A stretch of 64,000 nt of DNA from the NCBI RefSeq assembly GCF_900116715.1, contig NZ_FPBM01000008.1:62001-126000 (forward strand), in the 5' to 3' direction. This stretch comes from Polaromonas sp. YR568 (GTDB taxonomy: Bacteria; Pseudomonadota; Gammaproteobacteria; Burkholderiales; Burkholderiaceae_C). Below the pieces are notes generated by a model that did no database searches, was not told the origin of the DNA, and worked only from the letters and a program-made list of their open reading frames with translations. The position numbers and the translations under genes were made by a program. Each line of letters begins with the position of its first letter. The first letter of the stretch is position 1. This document shows, piece after piece, positions 26,444 through 35,100 of this stretch.

Positions 26444-27454
26444 ATGAACAGAAGTACTTTTATCATCGCAGAAGTGGGCTCCGTCCATGATGGAAGCTTT
26501 GGCAATGCGCAGCGCCTCATTGATGTAGCTGTCGCCTGTGGCGCCGATGCCGTCAAATTTCAGACCCATTTGCCGGCCGCCGAGACCTTGAAAGACGCGC
26601 CAATGCCGTCCTATTTCAAAGGGGAGCCTCGCTTCGAGTATTTCGCGCGCACCGGCTTTACGCTGGAACAATGGAAAAAACTGGCTCAACACGCGACCAG
26701 TTCCGGCATCGAGTTCATGTCGTCCCCTTTCTCCGCCGAAGCGGTCGCAATGCTCGAAGACATCGGCATCAGCCGTTACAAGATTCCCTCCGGCGAAGTA
26801 TCCAACCTGCCAATGCTGGAAACCATTGCCCGGACGAACAAGCCTGTCCTGCTGTCCTCCGGTATGAGTTCCTGGGCCGAACTGGATGCGGCCGTGGCAA
26901 CGATACGCCGTTATCACAATCAGCTTCTGGTCATGCAATGCACCTCTTCTTACCCGTGTCCTCCCGAACGCGTGGGCTTGAACGTACTGGGTGAAATGAA
27001 ATCGCGATGGAACACACCCGTTGGATACTCCGATCATTCCATGGAAAACAACGCTTGCCTCGCGGCAGTAGCGCTCGGCGCGACGGCCGTGGAGAAGCAC
27101 CTGACGTTCAGCCGCGCAATGTACGGCTCGGACGCCAAACACTCAGCAGAGCCGGCGCAGTTCTCCGCACTGGTGCAGGGGATTCGTGAAATCGATGCCA
27201 TGCTGGCCAGCCCCGTGGACAAGAATGACTTGAACGCTTTCCGTGAAATGAAGGAAATTTTCGAGAAAAGCGTGGTTTCGACGTGTAACATCGCGGCCGG
27301 AAGCGTGATTACATCCGCCATGCTGGGCATCAAGAAGCCCGGTTCCGGCATACCTGCCGCCCGCTTGAACGATGTTGTCGGCAGTGTGGCGAAAGTGGAC
27401 ATTCTAAGTGACAGCCTGATTCGTGAGACCGATTTGGTATCGCGCCAAGCCTGA
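26444..27454 (+). CDS. Divergent NeuB-family nonulosonate synthase (set 1)
   Basis: 336 residues. The N-terminal TIM-barrel part has FIIAEVGSVHDGSFGNA, KFQTHLP, MSSPFSAEAV, KIPSGEVSN, SSGMSSWAEL, CTSSYPCP and YSDHSMENN. A short SAF domain (about 275-335) ends in KPGSGIPAARLNDVVG. NeuB enzymes condense phosphoenolpyruvate with a hexosamine to make a nine-carbon acid. Several positions differ from canonical NeuB: VHDGS replaces NHNGS, and after VEKHLTFSR the usual PGPDH is YGSDAKHS. The enzyme may therefore accept a different aldose. It follows the 41-codon ORF closely and belongs with the NeuC-like and NeuA-like genes downstream. Confidence 0.85.
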   Translation: MNRSTFIIAEVGSVHDGSFGNAQRLIDVAVACGADAVKFQTHLPAAETLKDAPMPSYFKGEPRFEYFARTGFTLEQWKKLAQHATSSGIEFMSSPFSAEAVAMLEDIGISRYKIPSGEVSNLPMLETIARTNKPVLLSSGMSSWAELDAAVATIRRYHNQLLVMQCTSSYPCPPERVGLNVLGEMKSRWNTPVGYSDHSMENNACLAAVALGATAVEKHLTFSRAMYGSDAKHSAEPAQFSALVQGIREIDAMLASPVDKNDLNAFREMKEIFEKSVVSTCNIAAGSVITSAMLGIKKPGSGIPAARLNDVVGSVAKVDILSDSLIRETDLVSRQA

Positions 27455-27477
27455 ATGTTCAATACAAGGAATATCAA

Positions 27478-28164
27478 ATGATTCCAATTTTTATTGGATA
27501 CGACCCCCGGGAGGCGGTTGCGTATCACGTCTGCAGCAACAGCATCGTGCGCCAGGTCTCGCAGCCAGTGTCTTTGAATCCGCTGGCCCTGCGCAACCTG
27601 GGCTTTTACGTCGAAAAACATACCGACGGCAGCAATCACTTCATCTACAGCCGCTTCCTGGTCCCGCACCTGATGGAACACCGCGGCTGGGCCATCTTCA
27701 TGGACGGCGACATGCTGCTGCGCGACGACATCACCCGCTTGTGGGAGCTTCGCGACCCGACCAAGGCCGTGATGGTGGTCAAGCACGACTACAAGACCCG
27801 CATGAGCGAGAAGTACCTGGGTTCAAAGAATGAAAACTACCCGCGCAAGAATTGGTCGAGCGTGGTGCTGTGGAACTGCGAGCACCCGGCCAACCGCGCT
27901 CTCACGCCGGAATTCGTTCAAGGCGCGACCGGCGCCCAACTGCATCGCTTCACCTGGCTCGAAGACGAGCTGATCGGCGAACTGCCCAAAGTCTGGAACT
28001 GGCTCCCCGACGAATTTGGCGCAAATCCGGAGGCAAAGCTCCTTCACTTCACCCTGGGCACCCCCTGCTTTCACGAATTCGCCACGACACCCATGGCGGA
28101 CGAATGGCACAGGGAAAGAATGTTGATGGACTATTCACTTCAACGCATTACCCCGCAACCGTAA
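27478..28164 (+). CDS. GT-A-fold glycosyltransferase, GT8-like
   Basis: 228 residues. The N-terminus IPIFIGYDPREAVAYHVCSNSI, the stretch HFIYSRFLVPHL and the metal-binding FMDGDMLLRDD (DxD, about 79-89) are arranged as in small GT8-like enzymes. A WSSVVLWNC strand and a late KLLHFTLGTP histidine complete the site. Such enzymes transfer hexoses from UDP-sugars with metal help. An AAGGA ribosome site precedes the ATG. It sits between the divergent neuB and neuC genes, so it probably acts on the same glycan. The exact sugar is unknown. Confidence 0.68.
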   Translation: MIPIFIGYDPREAVAYHVCSNSIVRQVSQPVSLNPLALRNLGFYVEKHTDGSNHFIYSRFLVPHLMEHRGWAIFMDGDMLLRDDITRLWELRDPTKAVMVVKHDYKTRMSEKYLGSKNENYPRKNWSSVVLWNCEHPANRALTPEFVQGATGAQLHRFTWLEDELIGELPKVWNWLPDEFGANPEAKLLHFTLGTPCFHEFATTPMADEWHRERMLMDYSLQRITPQP

Positions 28165-28171
28165 CTCAATC

Positions 28172-29323
28172 ATGAAAAGAAAAATTTGTGTCGTCGTCGG
28201 CTCGCGGGCCAATTACAGCAGCATCAAGGCCGTGATGCGCGCGGTCGCCGCGCATCCCGCGCTGGAACTCCAGGTGGTCGCCGGGGCCTCCGCCCTTCTG
28301 GACCGCTACGGCGCGGTCGTCGACATCATGGAAAAGGACGGTTTCAACATCGATGCCCGCCTCTTCATGCTGGTCGAAGGCGAGACGCCGGCCACCATGG
28401 CCAAGTCCACCGGGCTGGGCCTGATCGAGCTGCCGACCATCTTCGAGAGGCTGCAACCGGACGTCGTGCTGACCGTCGGCGACCGTTTTGAGACCATGGC
28501 GACCACGCTGGCTGCGGCCTACATGAATATTCCGCTCGCCCACACCATGGGTGGTGAGGTGTCGGGCAATATCGACGAGAACATTCGTCACGCCATCACC
28601 AAATTCGCAACCATTCATTTCCCCGCCTCGGAAGACGCCCGCAATCGCATCATCAAGCTGGGAGAGCAGCCGGACACCGTTCACAACGTCGGCTGCCCAC
28701 GCATGGATCTGGTGGCGAGCTTTCTCCAGGACGAAACCGAGGTCAGCAGCCAGCTGCTGAGCGAAGGCGTCGGCAGCAGTTTCGACGTCAAAGGCGATTT
28801 CCTGCTGGTCTCGCAGCATCCTGTCACCGGCGAATATGGCAGCGGCGAGCGGCAAGTGGCGGCGACCCTGGGTGCCTGCCTCGAGCTCGGCATGCAGACC
28901 TTGGTGCTTTGGCCCAACGCTGACGCCGGCTCCGAGGATGTCTCGCGCGGCATTCGTAAGTTCCGCGAGCAACACCCGGATGCGCCTTTCCGGTACGTGA
29001 AAAACCTTCCGCCGGAAATCTACATGCCACTCATGGCTCGCACACGCTGCCTGATCGGAAATTCGTCCAGTGCAATTCGCGAGGGCGCCTTCATCGGGAC
29101 GCCTGCCGTCAACATCGGCTCGCGTCAGACGGCGCGGGAACGCGGACAGAATGTGGTCGACTCCGGCTACACGCAGGTCGAAATCCTGGCGGCCATCCGG
29201 GACCGCCTGAAGACGGGACGTTTGCCCTCGAACCCCATCTACGGCGACGGCCATGCCGGGCCGCGTATCGCCGAAATTCTGGCGACCGCAACATTCAATA
29301 TCAATAAAGTCATCACGTATTAA
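28172..29323 (+). CDS. Divergent NeuC-like UDP-HexNAc 2-epimerase, probably hydrolysing (set 1)
   Basis: 383 residues of the UDP-N-acetylglucosamine 2-epimerase superfamily. It has VTLGDRF-like TVGDRFETMA, MGGEVSGNIDENIRHAITK, GNSSSAIREGAFIGTP and NIGSRQTARERGQN. The pattern with IDE..RHAITK is that of the hydrolysing NeuC/LegG branch, which releases UDP and a free 2-epimerised sugar for NeuB. The N-terminal GSRANYSSI replaces the usual GTRA-(D/E)-(Y/F)-G of NeuC, a notable divergence. It lies seven bases after the GT8-like gene and 33 bases before the second cytidylyltransferase. Confidence 0.82.
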   Translation: MKRKICVVVGSRANYSSIKAVMRAVAAHPALELQVVAGASALLDRYGAVVDIMEKDGFNIDARLFMLVEGETPATMAKSTGLGLIELPTIFERLQPDVVLTVGDRFETMATTLAAAYMNIPLAHTMGGEVSGNIDENIRHAITKFATIHFPASEDARNRIIKLGEQPDTVHNVGCPRMDLVASFLQDETEVSSQLLSEGVGSSFDVKGDFLLVSQHPVTGEYGSGERQVAATLGACLELGMQTLVLWPNADAGSEDVSRGIRKFREQHPDAPFRYVKNLPPEIYMPLMARTRCLIGNSSSAIREGAFIGTPAVNIGSRQTARERGQNVVDSGYTQVEILAAIRDRLKTGRLPSNPIYGDGHAGPRIAEILATATFNINKVITY

Positions 29324-29356
29324 TTGCACGTAGCCAGAACGACGCCCTGCTCTGTC

Positions 29357-30091
29357 ATGAAATCGCAAAACCGGATCCTGGCAGTCATCCCGGCGCGCGG
29401 CGGATCCAAAGGGATACCGTTCAAGAATCTCGCCCCTCTGGGCGGGCGGCCGCTGATTGCCTGGACAATCGCCGCAGCGAAAGCCGCGCATGGGCTGGAC
29501 CGGGTCGTCGTTTCGACCGACGATGAGAACATCGCGGCAGCCGCGAGGGAACATGGCGCGGACGTGCCCTTCCTCCGGCCAGCGGAGTTCTCCGGTGATG
29601 GCGCGCCAGCTCTCGACGTCATTGCACATGCACTGAGGGAACTCCGGTCGCAGGACGGCGCGCCGTACGATGCGGTGGCCTACCTGCAGCCCACTTCGCC
29701 GTTTCGCAGCACCGCCCAGCTCACCGACGCCGTCGCCTTGTTCGGCCAAGAGCATCCGGACACGCTGGTCAGCGTAACGGCGGTGCCGCACAATATGGTC
29801 CCCTCGTCGCTTATGCATCCAGTAGCACCTTCGGTGCCGCTGATGCTCCAATCGCCGGCTGGGCAAAAACTGCGGCGCCAGGAAAAAGAAAAACTGTTCG
29901 CCCGAAACGGCCCGGCGATCCTGATTGTTTCCGCCGCCGACGTCCAGTTGCGCGGCCGACTGTATGGGGAGCGTGTGCTGGGCTTTGAAATGGACCGCTT
30001 GTCATCGCTGGACATCGACGATCCGATTGACCTGGAGATGGCAAGGCACCTGCTTCCGCTGCTGCAATACTCATCCGGCACCACCTTGTGA
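29357..30091 (+). CDS. CMP-sugar cytidylyltransferase 2 (NeuA-like)
   Basis: 244 residues from the ATG at 29357. A TTG at 29324 extends the frame but lies outside the conserved start. Motifs are IPARGGSKGIPFKN near the N-terminus, VVSTDDENIA, YLQPTSPFRS and the closing LDIDDPIDLEMA. It should activate the acid made by the set 1 NeuB with CTP. The stop overlaps the GTG start of the Wzx gene, linking activation to flipping in one transcript. Confidence 0.88.
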   Translation: MKSQNRILAVIPARGGSKGIPFKNLAPLGGRPLIAWTIAAAKAAHGLDRVVVSTDDENIAAAAREHGADVPFLRPAEFSGDGAPALDVIAHALRELRSQDGAPYDAVAYLQPTSPFRSTAQLTDAVALFGQEHPDTLVSVTAVPHNMVPSSLMHPVAPSVPLMLQSPAGQKLRRQEKEKLFARNGPAILIVSAADVQLRGRLYGERVLGFEMDRLSSLDIDDPIDLEMARHLLPLLQYSSGTTL

Positions 30092-31575
30092 GTAGCTCCC
30101 GCATGCTGACCAATACGGCCTGGAACCTGGCGGGGCTGGGCGCGCCCATCCTTGCGGCGGTCGTGGCCATGCCCTTGCTGATCAGCCAATTGGGTGATGC
30201 TCGATTCGGCATACTCGCACTCGGCTGGATGGTCACGGGTTACTTCGCCTTATTCGATTTCGGAGTTGGCCGAGCCACCACGCGCAGCATGGCAGCCTTG
30301 CGCAATACCGCAGCCGAGGGCGACCACGCCAGTGTCTTCTGGAACTCCCTTTATGTGCATGCGGCCCTGGCATCCTTGGGGGGCGTGATTTTTGCCGCCG
30401 CGGTACCCTGGTTAGTCGACATCGCATTCGCCATTCCGCCGGCGCTGCGGGACGAGGCCTATGCGGCCTTCTACTGGCTGGCGTTTTCGGTGCCGGCGCT
30501 GGTATTGGCTTCGGCCCTGCGCGGCCCGCTGGAGGCGGAACAGCGGTTCGATCTGGTCAATGCAGTGAAAATGCCGATCAGCGCGCTGAACTACCTTGCG
30601 CCCCTGCTGGCATTGCAATTTACGCATCGGATCGACGCCGTCATTGCCGTAATCGCCTTGTCCCGCTGGCTGGCGACGCTGGCCTACGGCGAGCTGTGCC
30701 GCCGGGCGGTCCGCCTGCAACCAGGCCATCGCGCGCCGCGCTGGAGCACGATCACGGATCTGCTGAAGGACGGGGGCTGGCTCACCGTCACCAGCATCGC
30801 CGTTCCTGTCATCATGATGCTCGATCGCAGCCTGATCGCGCGGCTGGTGTCTCTGGAAGCGGTCACCTACTATGTGGTGCCCTACGAAGTGGTCACAAAA
30901 ATGTGGATACTTTCCGCAAGCTTGCTGGGAGCTGCCTACCCTCTGATGAGCGCCAGCAAGGGGCAAGACCTGCGCCAGCTTTGCGACCAGGCCCTGCGCT
31001 GGCTGCTGGTCACTGCAACGCCAGCGACATTGACAGTTGTGATATTTGCCGATGACTTGCTGCGCCTGTGGGTTGGCCCTCATATTGCGGCACACGGCGC
31101 TGCGGTCATGCAGTGGCTTGCGATTGGGGTCTGGATCAACATACTCGCGCAGGTTCCACTAACGGCATTGCAAGCTTCAGGCCGTGCAAATATCGTCGGC
31201 AGCGTCCAGCTGCTTGAGCTGCCTTTTTATGCCGTACTGGCTTGGTGCCTGATCCTGCGCCACGGCGCTGCTGGTGCCGCGGCAGCCTGGACGATCAGGG
31301 CGACGATCGAATGGGCGGTTTTGAGCTTTTCACTCCACAGGACCGAGGCTCACCCGGGCCGATGGCCGGGTATTTCAGTGCCTCGCTTCATTCTGCTGTC
31401 TGCAACGATAATGGCAGGCGGTTTGGCCGCCTACGCAACGCCATTTGCCGTCAAGTGCCTGCTCGCTCTGGTTCTGATTGCTGGCCAGGCAGCCTGGCAG
31501 TGGCGCTACCTGTTGACCGCCCAGGAGCGCGGCAAGCTCCTGGCGCGCATCTCGCGGCAAACGGCCACAAAGTAA
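30088..31575 (+). CDS. wzx: Wzx-type polysaccharide flippase
   Basis: 495 residues with 12 to 14 predicted membrane helices from about residue 10. GDARFGILALGWMVTGYFALFDFGVG near the N-terminus is the characteristic first-loop segment (RFG..ALGW....LFD.G) of Wzx/RfbX proteins, and a central DRSLIARLVSLEAVTYYVVPYE loop follows. It starts with GTG, overlapping the previous stop by four bases. It should flip lipid-linked repeat units to the periplasm. It belongs to another subgroup than the partial flippase at the left edge. Confidence 0.86.
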   Translation: MSSSRMLTNTAWNLAGLGAPILAAVVAMPLLISQLGDARFGILALGWMVTGYFALFDFGVGRATTRSMAALRNTAAEGDHASVFWNSLYVHAALASLGGVIFAAAVPWLVDIAFAIPPALRDEAYAAFYWLAFSVPALVLASALRGPLEAEQRFDLVNAVKMPISALNYLAPLLALQFTHRIDAVIAVIALSRWLATLAYGELCRRAVRLQPGHRAPRWSTITDLLKDGGWLTVTSIAVPVIMMLDRSLIARLVSLEAVTYYVVPYEVVTKMWILSASLLGAAYPLMSASKGQDLRQLCDQALRWLLVTATPATLTVVIFADDLLRLWVGPHIAAHGAAVMQWLAIGVWINILAQVPLTALQASGRANIVGSVQLLELPFYAVLAWCLILRHGAAGAAAAWTIRATIEWAVLSFSLHRTEAHPGRWPGISVPRFILLSATIMAGGLAAYATPFAVKCLLALVLIAGQAAWQWRYLLTAQERGKLLARISRQTATK

Positions 31576-31581
31576 TTCGCC

Positions 31582-32511
31582 ATGAACAGCACGCCCCTTG
31601 TTTCACTCGTTGTCCCGGCCTATAACCACGCAGACTATCTGAAGGAATGCATAGAGAGCATCCTCGCCCAGGACTATCCCCGGGTGGAATTGATCGTGCT
31701 GGATGATGGCTCGACCGATGCGACACCCGATACGCTGCGCGCTTATGGAGGGCGCTTCCGCTGGGAAAGCCAGACCAACATGGGGCAATCGGCAACCCTC
31801 AACAAGGGCTGGGGGATGGCCAGGGGGGATATCCTGGGCTACCTCAGTGCCGACGATGTCCTTCGGCCACAAGCAGTGTCCGAAGCCGTTGCCGCGTTGA
31901 ATTCACGGCCAGAGCTTGTCGCGACCTATAGCGATTTCGATTTGATCGATGAACACTCGCGATCCGTTAGAACGGTCGCTACACGCGACTTTGACGCCCG
32001 AGACCTTGTGTTGGATCTGGTCTGCCAGCCCGGGCCCGGGGCCTTTTTCCGGCGTGAAGCTTTTTTACGGGCCGGGCCCTGGAATCCGGAGTTACGCCAG
32101 AATCCAGACCTGGATTTCTGGTTGAGACTTTGCCTGGTTGGAGGTTTTCTGCGAATACCCAAGGTACTGGCAGGGTTTCGTGTCCACGAAGGCTCTGCTA
32201 CCTACCAGTCCACCAATATTGCCAGAGCGGACGAGCCCGTCCTGATGACCCGGCGCTTCATTGCCATTTCAGGTTTGCCTGACTGGATAACTGCAGCCAA
32301 CCATCGGGTGGTCGCAACTGGTTATGTTGCCAGCGCGCAGTTGCATCTGCGCGCTGGCCGCCCTGTCATGGCCTTCCAGAGAATTTGTTCCGCCATGCGC
32401 GCAAGCACTGCAACGCTACTCTCCGCGCGCGCCGCGCATCTGCTGCTCAGCGCGTTGATTGGCCGTTTTCTTCATCGGCTCCGGTCCACCTGGGTGAGGT
32501 GGCATACATGA
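31582..32511 (+). CDS. Family 2 glycosyltransferase
   Basis: 309 residues. The GT-A core starts VSLVVPAYNHADYL, then LIVLDDGSTDATP (about 36-48), GQSATLNKGW and LSADDVLRP, with a DxD-like SADD near 92-95. A late GPWNPELRQNPDLDFWLRL segment carries the catalytic-type ED/D region. It is six bases from the Wzx gene and its stop overlaps the small membrane protein gene (ATGA). It should add one sugar of the lipid-linked unit; donor unknown. Confidence 0.85.
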   Translation: MNSTPLVSLVVPAYNHADYLKECIESILAQDYPRVELIVLDDGSTDATPDTLRAYGGRFRWESQTNMGQSATLNKGWGMARGDILGYLSADDVLRPQAVSEAVAALNSRPELVATYSDFDLIDEHSRSVRTVATRDFDARDLVLDLVCQPGPGAFFRREAFLRAGPWNPELRQNPDLDFWLRLCLVGGFLRIPKVLAGFRVHEGSATYQSTNIARADEPVLMTRRFIAISGLPDWITAANHRVVATGYVASAQLHLRAGRPVMAFQRICSAMRASTATLLSARAAHLLLSALIGRFLHRLRSTWVRWHT

Positions 32512-32738
32512 TAAAAGTCACTGAGAGTTATCCAGGTCAACTGTTTCCTCTCGTCCTCGCAACTTATTTTTCGGGACCGGTTACTGTTCTGATACAGGAT
32601 TTTTTTTCATGGCTTCGCGCGGGCTCTACCCCTAGTCTTTTTGCCACCTTTATTTCCCTGATCCACACAGTCGTCGCGGCGGGCGTCATTGCGATTTGGT
32701 ACGTGACCGCACAATTTCTTGACCGCAAGCAGTCATGA
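32508..32738 (+). CDS. Small membrane protein, 76 residues
   Basis: The ATG at 32508 overlaps the GT2 stop as ATGA, and its own TGA overlaps the next ATG at 32735 in the same way. The frame is therefore coupled on both sides and leaves no gap. The peptide MIKVTESYPGQLFPLVLATY continues through a polar turn into a second hydrophobic span (about 47-70), suggesting two membrane segments. The longer frame from 32385 lies inside the GT2 gene and is rejected. No family is recognised. It may be a partner or membrane anchor for a neighbouring glycosyltransferase. Confidence 0.6.
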   Translation: MIKVTESYPGQLFPLVLATYFSGPVTVLIQDFFSWLRAGSTPSLFATFISLIHTVVAAGVIAIWYVTAQFLDRKQS

Positions 32739-34156
32739 GAAACACCGAGACGAAAAGCAACAAGAAGGTGCTGGTCATACTGCCCTCACCGCTCATGGCG
32801 CGCAATTTTCTGCGCACGGATATCCTGCACCTCCTGGGGTCCGGCGAAGACACCGAAATTACCGTGGTCTCCCCCAATCCCGATGATCGCGAACTGGTTG
32901 AAAAAAACGGGGCAGCATGGCATCCCTACTTTCATCCCCGGCGCTCAAAGGTTGCCGGCGAGAATGGCTTCGGGGGGAGGCTATTGAGAGTGGGTCGGTA
33001 TGCACGCTACCTGGCCGGCTTGTTTCTACACATGGGACTGACATACCGCATCAACACGCTGTCCGGTTTTAAGGGGTTCTCGGCACGCCTGCGGCAATCC
33101 TTCGGTCTGCGCAAAATCTACCTGCGGGAAGGTTTACCCATGTCCCGTCTGTTTGGGCTCCCTTTCCCAAAAAGCTGGCGGTTGTACCGATTTCTATATA
33201 CGTGTTACTACCAGCGTTGGCAGAGCTTTGGGCCTGTCGAGAAACTCATAACGCAAGTCAAACCTGACCTCATGATTTTGTCCATGGTGCAGACGCACAT
33301 GGTCACGCCCTATGCACTGGCGGCACACCATCTCAAGGTGAAGATACTGGGCATCAACGGCAGCTGGGACCAACCCACCACCAAGGGGCCGGTGTGCCCC
33401 GGCATTGAGCGCATTGCGGTGCAAAACGATATCGTTCGGGACGAATTGATTCGATACCACCACATCGCCCCTGAGAGAGTAAAACCCATAGGCTGGCTAC
33501 AGATGGATGCATATTTCCATCAGCGGGAGGTGGCGCGCGAAGATGTGCTGCGGCGCGTGGGTATACCCCTCACACATCGCTACATACTGTTCGCGGCCAA
33601 TGCGCCCAGACTGGGTCTCCATGAGCCGGAAGTGTTCAAACAACTGGCCATCCAGGTTCAGGCCAATACATTTGGCACAGACGTCACTCTCGTCTGCCGC
33701 TGCCATCCCCAGGACCGCGATTGGCGCGCGCGTTGGGGTTCAGCATTGGCCATGGAGCGCGTTGTGGTCGACCCGCCTGATCTGGGCCCACTGGATCATC
33801 TGGCCGCAATGGTGCGCCATGCTGGCGTGGTCATCGCATCCGCGGGGTCCATTAACCTGGACGCTGTGGCGCTGGATACGCCAACCATCGGCCTTGCCTG
33901 GGAAGACCCCGATCTGCCTTATTGGGACCGGCCGGCGCGCGCTTATGATCTTGAGCATTTGCGCGTGCTGCGTACTGAATCGGGAATGATGTTTGCCCGC
34001 GACCTTCCTGAACTGCTTGCAGCCTGCACACGCTATCTTGCCGAGCAGCATGCCGACGCCGAAGGAAGAGCGCAAATAAGGCACCGATACTTGTATCGCC
34101 TTGATGGCGGCGCAGCGGCGCGTCTGGCTAACGAGGTCAAGGAGATGCTGGAATGA
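32735..34156 (+). CDS. GT-B-fold glycosyltransferase, surface-carbohydrate type
   Basis: 473 residues. The N-terminus KKVLVILPSPLMARNFL is a Rossmann strand. The centre has GINGSWDQPTTKG, a G-S-W-D loop seen in many surface-glycan GT-B enzymes. The C-terminal half reads LVCRCHPQDRDW, AGVVIASAGSINLDAVALDTPTIGLAW, with the paired HP and glycine/serine loops. It resembles the CDP-glycerol-glycerophosphotransferase-like and related capsule transferases more than the array at 19770-26305. It overlaps both neighbours by four bases. Sugar unknown. Confidence 0.62.
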   Translation: MRNTETKSNKKVLVILPSPLMARNFLRTDILHLLGSGEDTEITVVSPNPDDRELVEKNGAAWHPYFHPRRSKVAGENGFGGRLLRVGRYARYLAGLFLHMGLTYRINTLSGFKGFSARLRQSFGLRKIYLREGLPMSRLFGLPFPKSWRLYRFLYTCYYQRWQSFGPVEKLITQVKPDLMILSMVQTHMVTPYALAAHHLKVKILGINGSWDQPTTKGPVCPGIERIAVQNDIVRDELIRYHHIAPERVKPIGWLQMDAYFHQREVAREDVLRRVGIPLTHRYILFAANAPRLGLHEPEVFKQLAIQVQANTFGTDVTLVCRCHPQDRDWRARWGSALAMERVVVDPPDLGPLDHLAAMVRHAGVVIASAGSINLDAVALDTPTIGLAWEDPDLPYWDRPARAYDLEHLRVLRTESGMMFARDLPELLAACTRYLAEQHADAEGRAQIRHRYLYRLDGGAAARLANEVKEMLE

Positions 34157-35100
34157 CTCTTTTTGTCATCACCGGGGCAAACGGTTTTATCGGCCGCCAT
34201 TTGGTCGCCAGCCTGGTTTCGGATGGCGTGGAGGTTCGGGCCTTGACCCGAAAGCAACCCGACGCCAAAGACATGATCCCCGGCGTCGCATGGATTGTCG
34301 GCGATACCGCCGACCGCGAGACCTGGGAAAGGCTGGTGGAGAAAGATTGCATCGTGATCAACCTTGCCTTCTCAAACACCAGGGCAAGCGCGGCGGCCGT
34401 GGAAGCAACGGCCGAGATGGTCGAAGTCTGTGCCAACGCCGGGATCGCGCATCTGATCCATTGCAGCACCGTGTCTGTTTACGGACGAGCGGATGAGACC
34501 ATTTTGACCGAGAACTCACGCTGCACCCCTCTGGACGCGTACGGCCAGGTGAAGCTTCGTGTGGAACAGGTGCTTGCCGACAAGGTCAAAGGAAGATTCC
34601 CTGTCACCATCATCCGCCCCTCTGCGGTATTCGGCAAAGGCGGCGAAGCACTGATCAAGCTACTGGATGAATTGATCGAGGGAAGCAGAACCGTTAACTA
34701 CCTGCGGTCCTCGATGTTCGGCCGGCGCAAGACACACCTTGTTCCCGTAGAAACCGTGGTCGCCGCGCTCAAATTTATCGGCGCCAAGCCAGGGCCGGAT
34801 GGCATTGAAATGTTCATCGTGTCCGATGACGACGATCCCTTCAACAATTTTCGGGATGTCGAGCGAGTGCTCATGGACGAGCTGAAATTGCCGCATTACC
34901 GTATCCCTCGTCTACCGCTCCCCCGCTTCCTGCTTGAAACATTGATGCGCATCATGGGCCGCGCGAACGTCAATACCCGAACAGAATACCGCTGTGACAA
35001 ATTATCAAGCTGCGGATTCGTCAAGCCCGTGACACTGAAAGCCGCGCTGCAACAATTTGCGGCCACGCACAAAGCCCTGCATGACAACAACACGCCATGA
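34153..35100 (+). CDS. NAD-dependent epimerase/dehydratase-like SDR
   Basis: 315 residues. GANGFIGRHLVAS near the N-terminus binds the dinucleotide, STVSVYG supplies the serine, and YGQVK is the catalytic YxxxK. The closing half has VETVVAALKF and a DVERVLMDEL segment typical of extended SDRs. It resembles 4-ketoreductases such as WbpV/WbpK-type enzymes that make UDP-QuiNAc or UDP-FucNAc in Wzy loci. It would reduce a 4-keto product of the WbpM-type dehydratase, an inference from family and context. Coupled by four-base overlaps on both sides. Confidence 0.72.
   Translation: MTLFVITGANGFIGRHLVASLVSDGVEVRALTRKQPDAKDMIPGVAWIVGDTADRETWERLVEKDCIVINLAFSNTRASAAAVEATAEMVEVCANAGIAHLIHCSTVSVYGRADETILTENSRCTPLDAYGQVKLRVEQVLADKVKGRFPVTIIRPSAVFGKGGEALIKLLDELIEGSRTVNYLRSSMFGRRKTHLVPVETVVAALKFIGAKPGPDGIEMFIVSDDDDPFNNFRDVERVLMDELKLPHYRIPRLPLPRFLLETLMRIMGRANVNTRTEYRCDKLSSCGFVKPVTLKAALQQFAATHKALHDNNTP

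Noticed and set aside
28166..29866. Long (566-codon) minus-strand frame across neuC and neuA
   Set aside because: It covers genes with complete enzyme motifs on the plus strand and shows no domain of its own.
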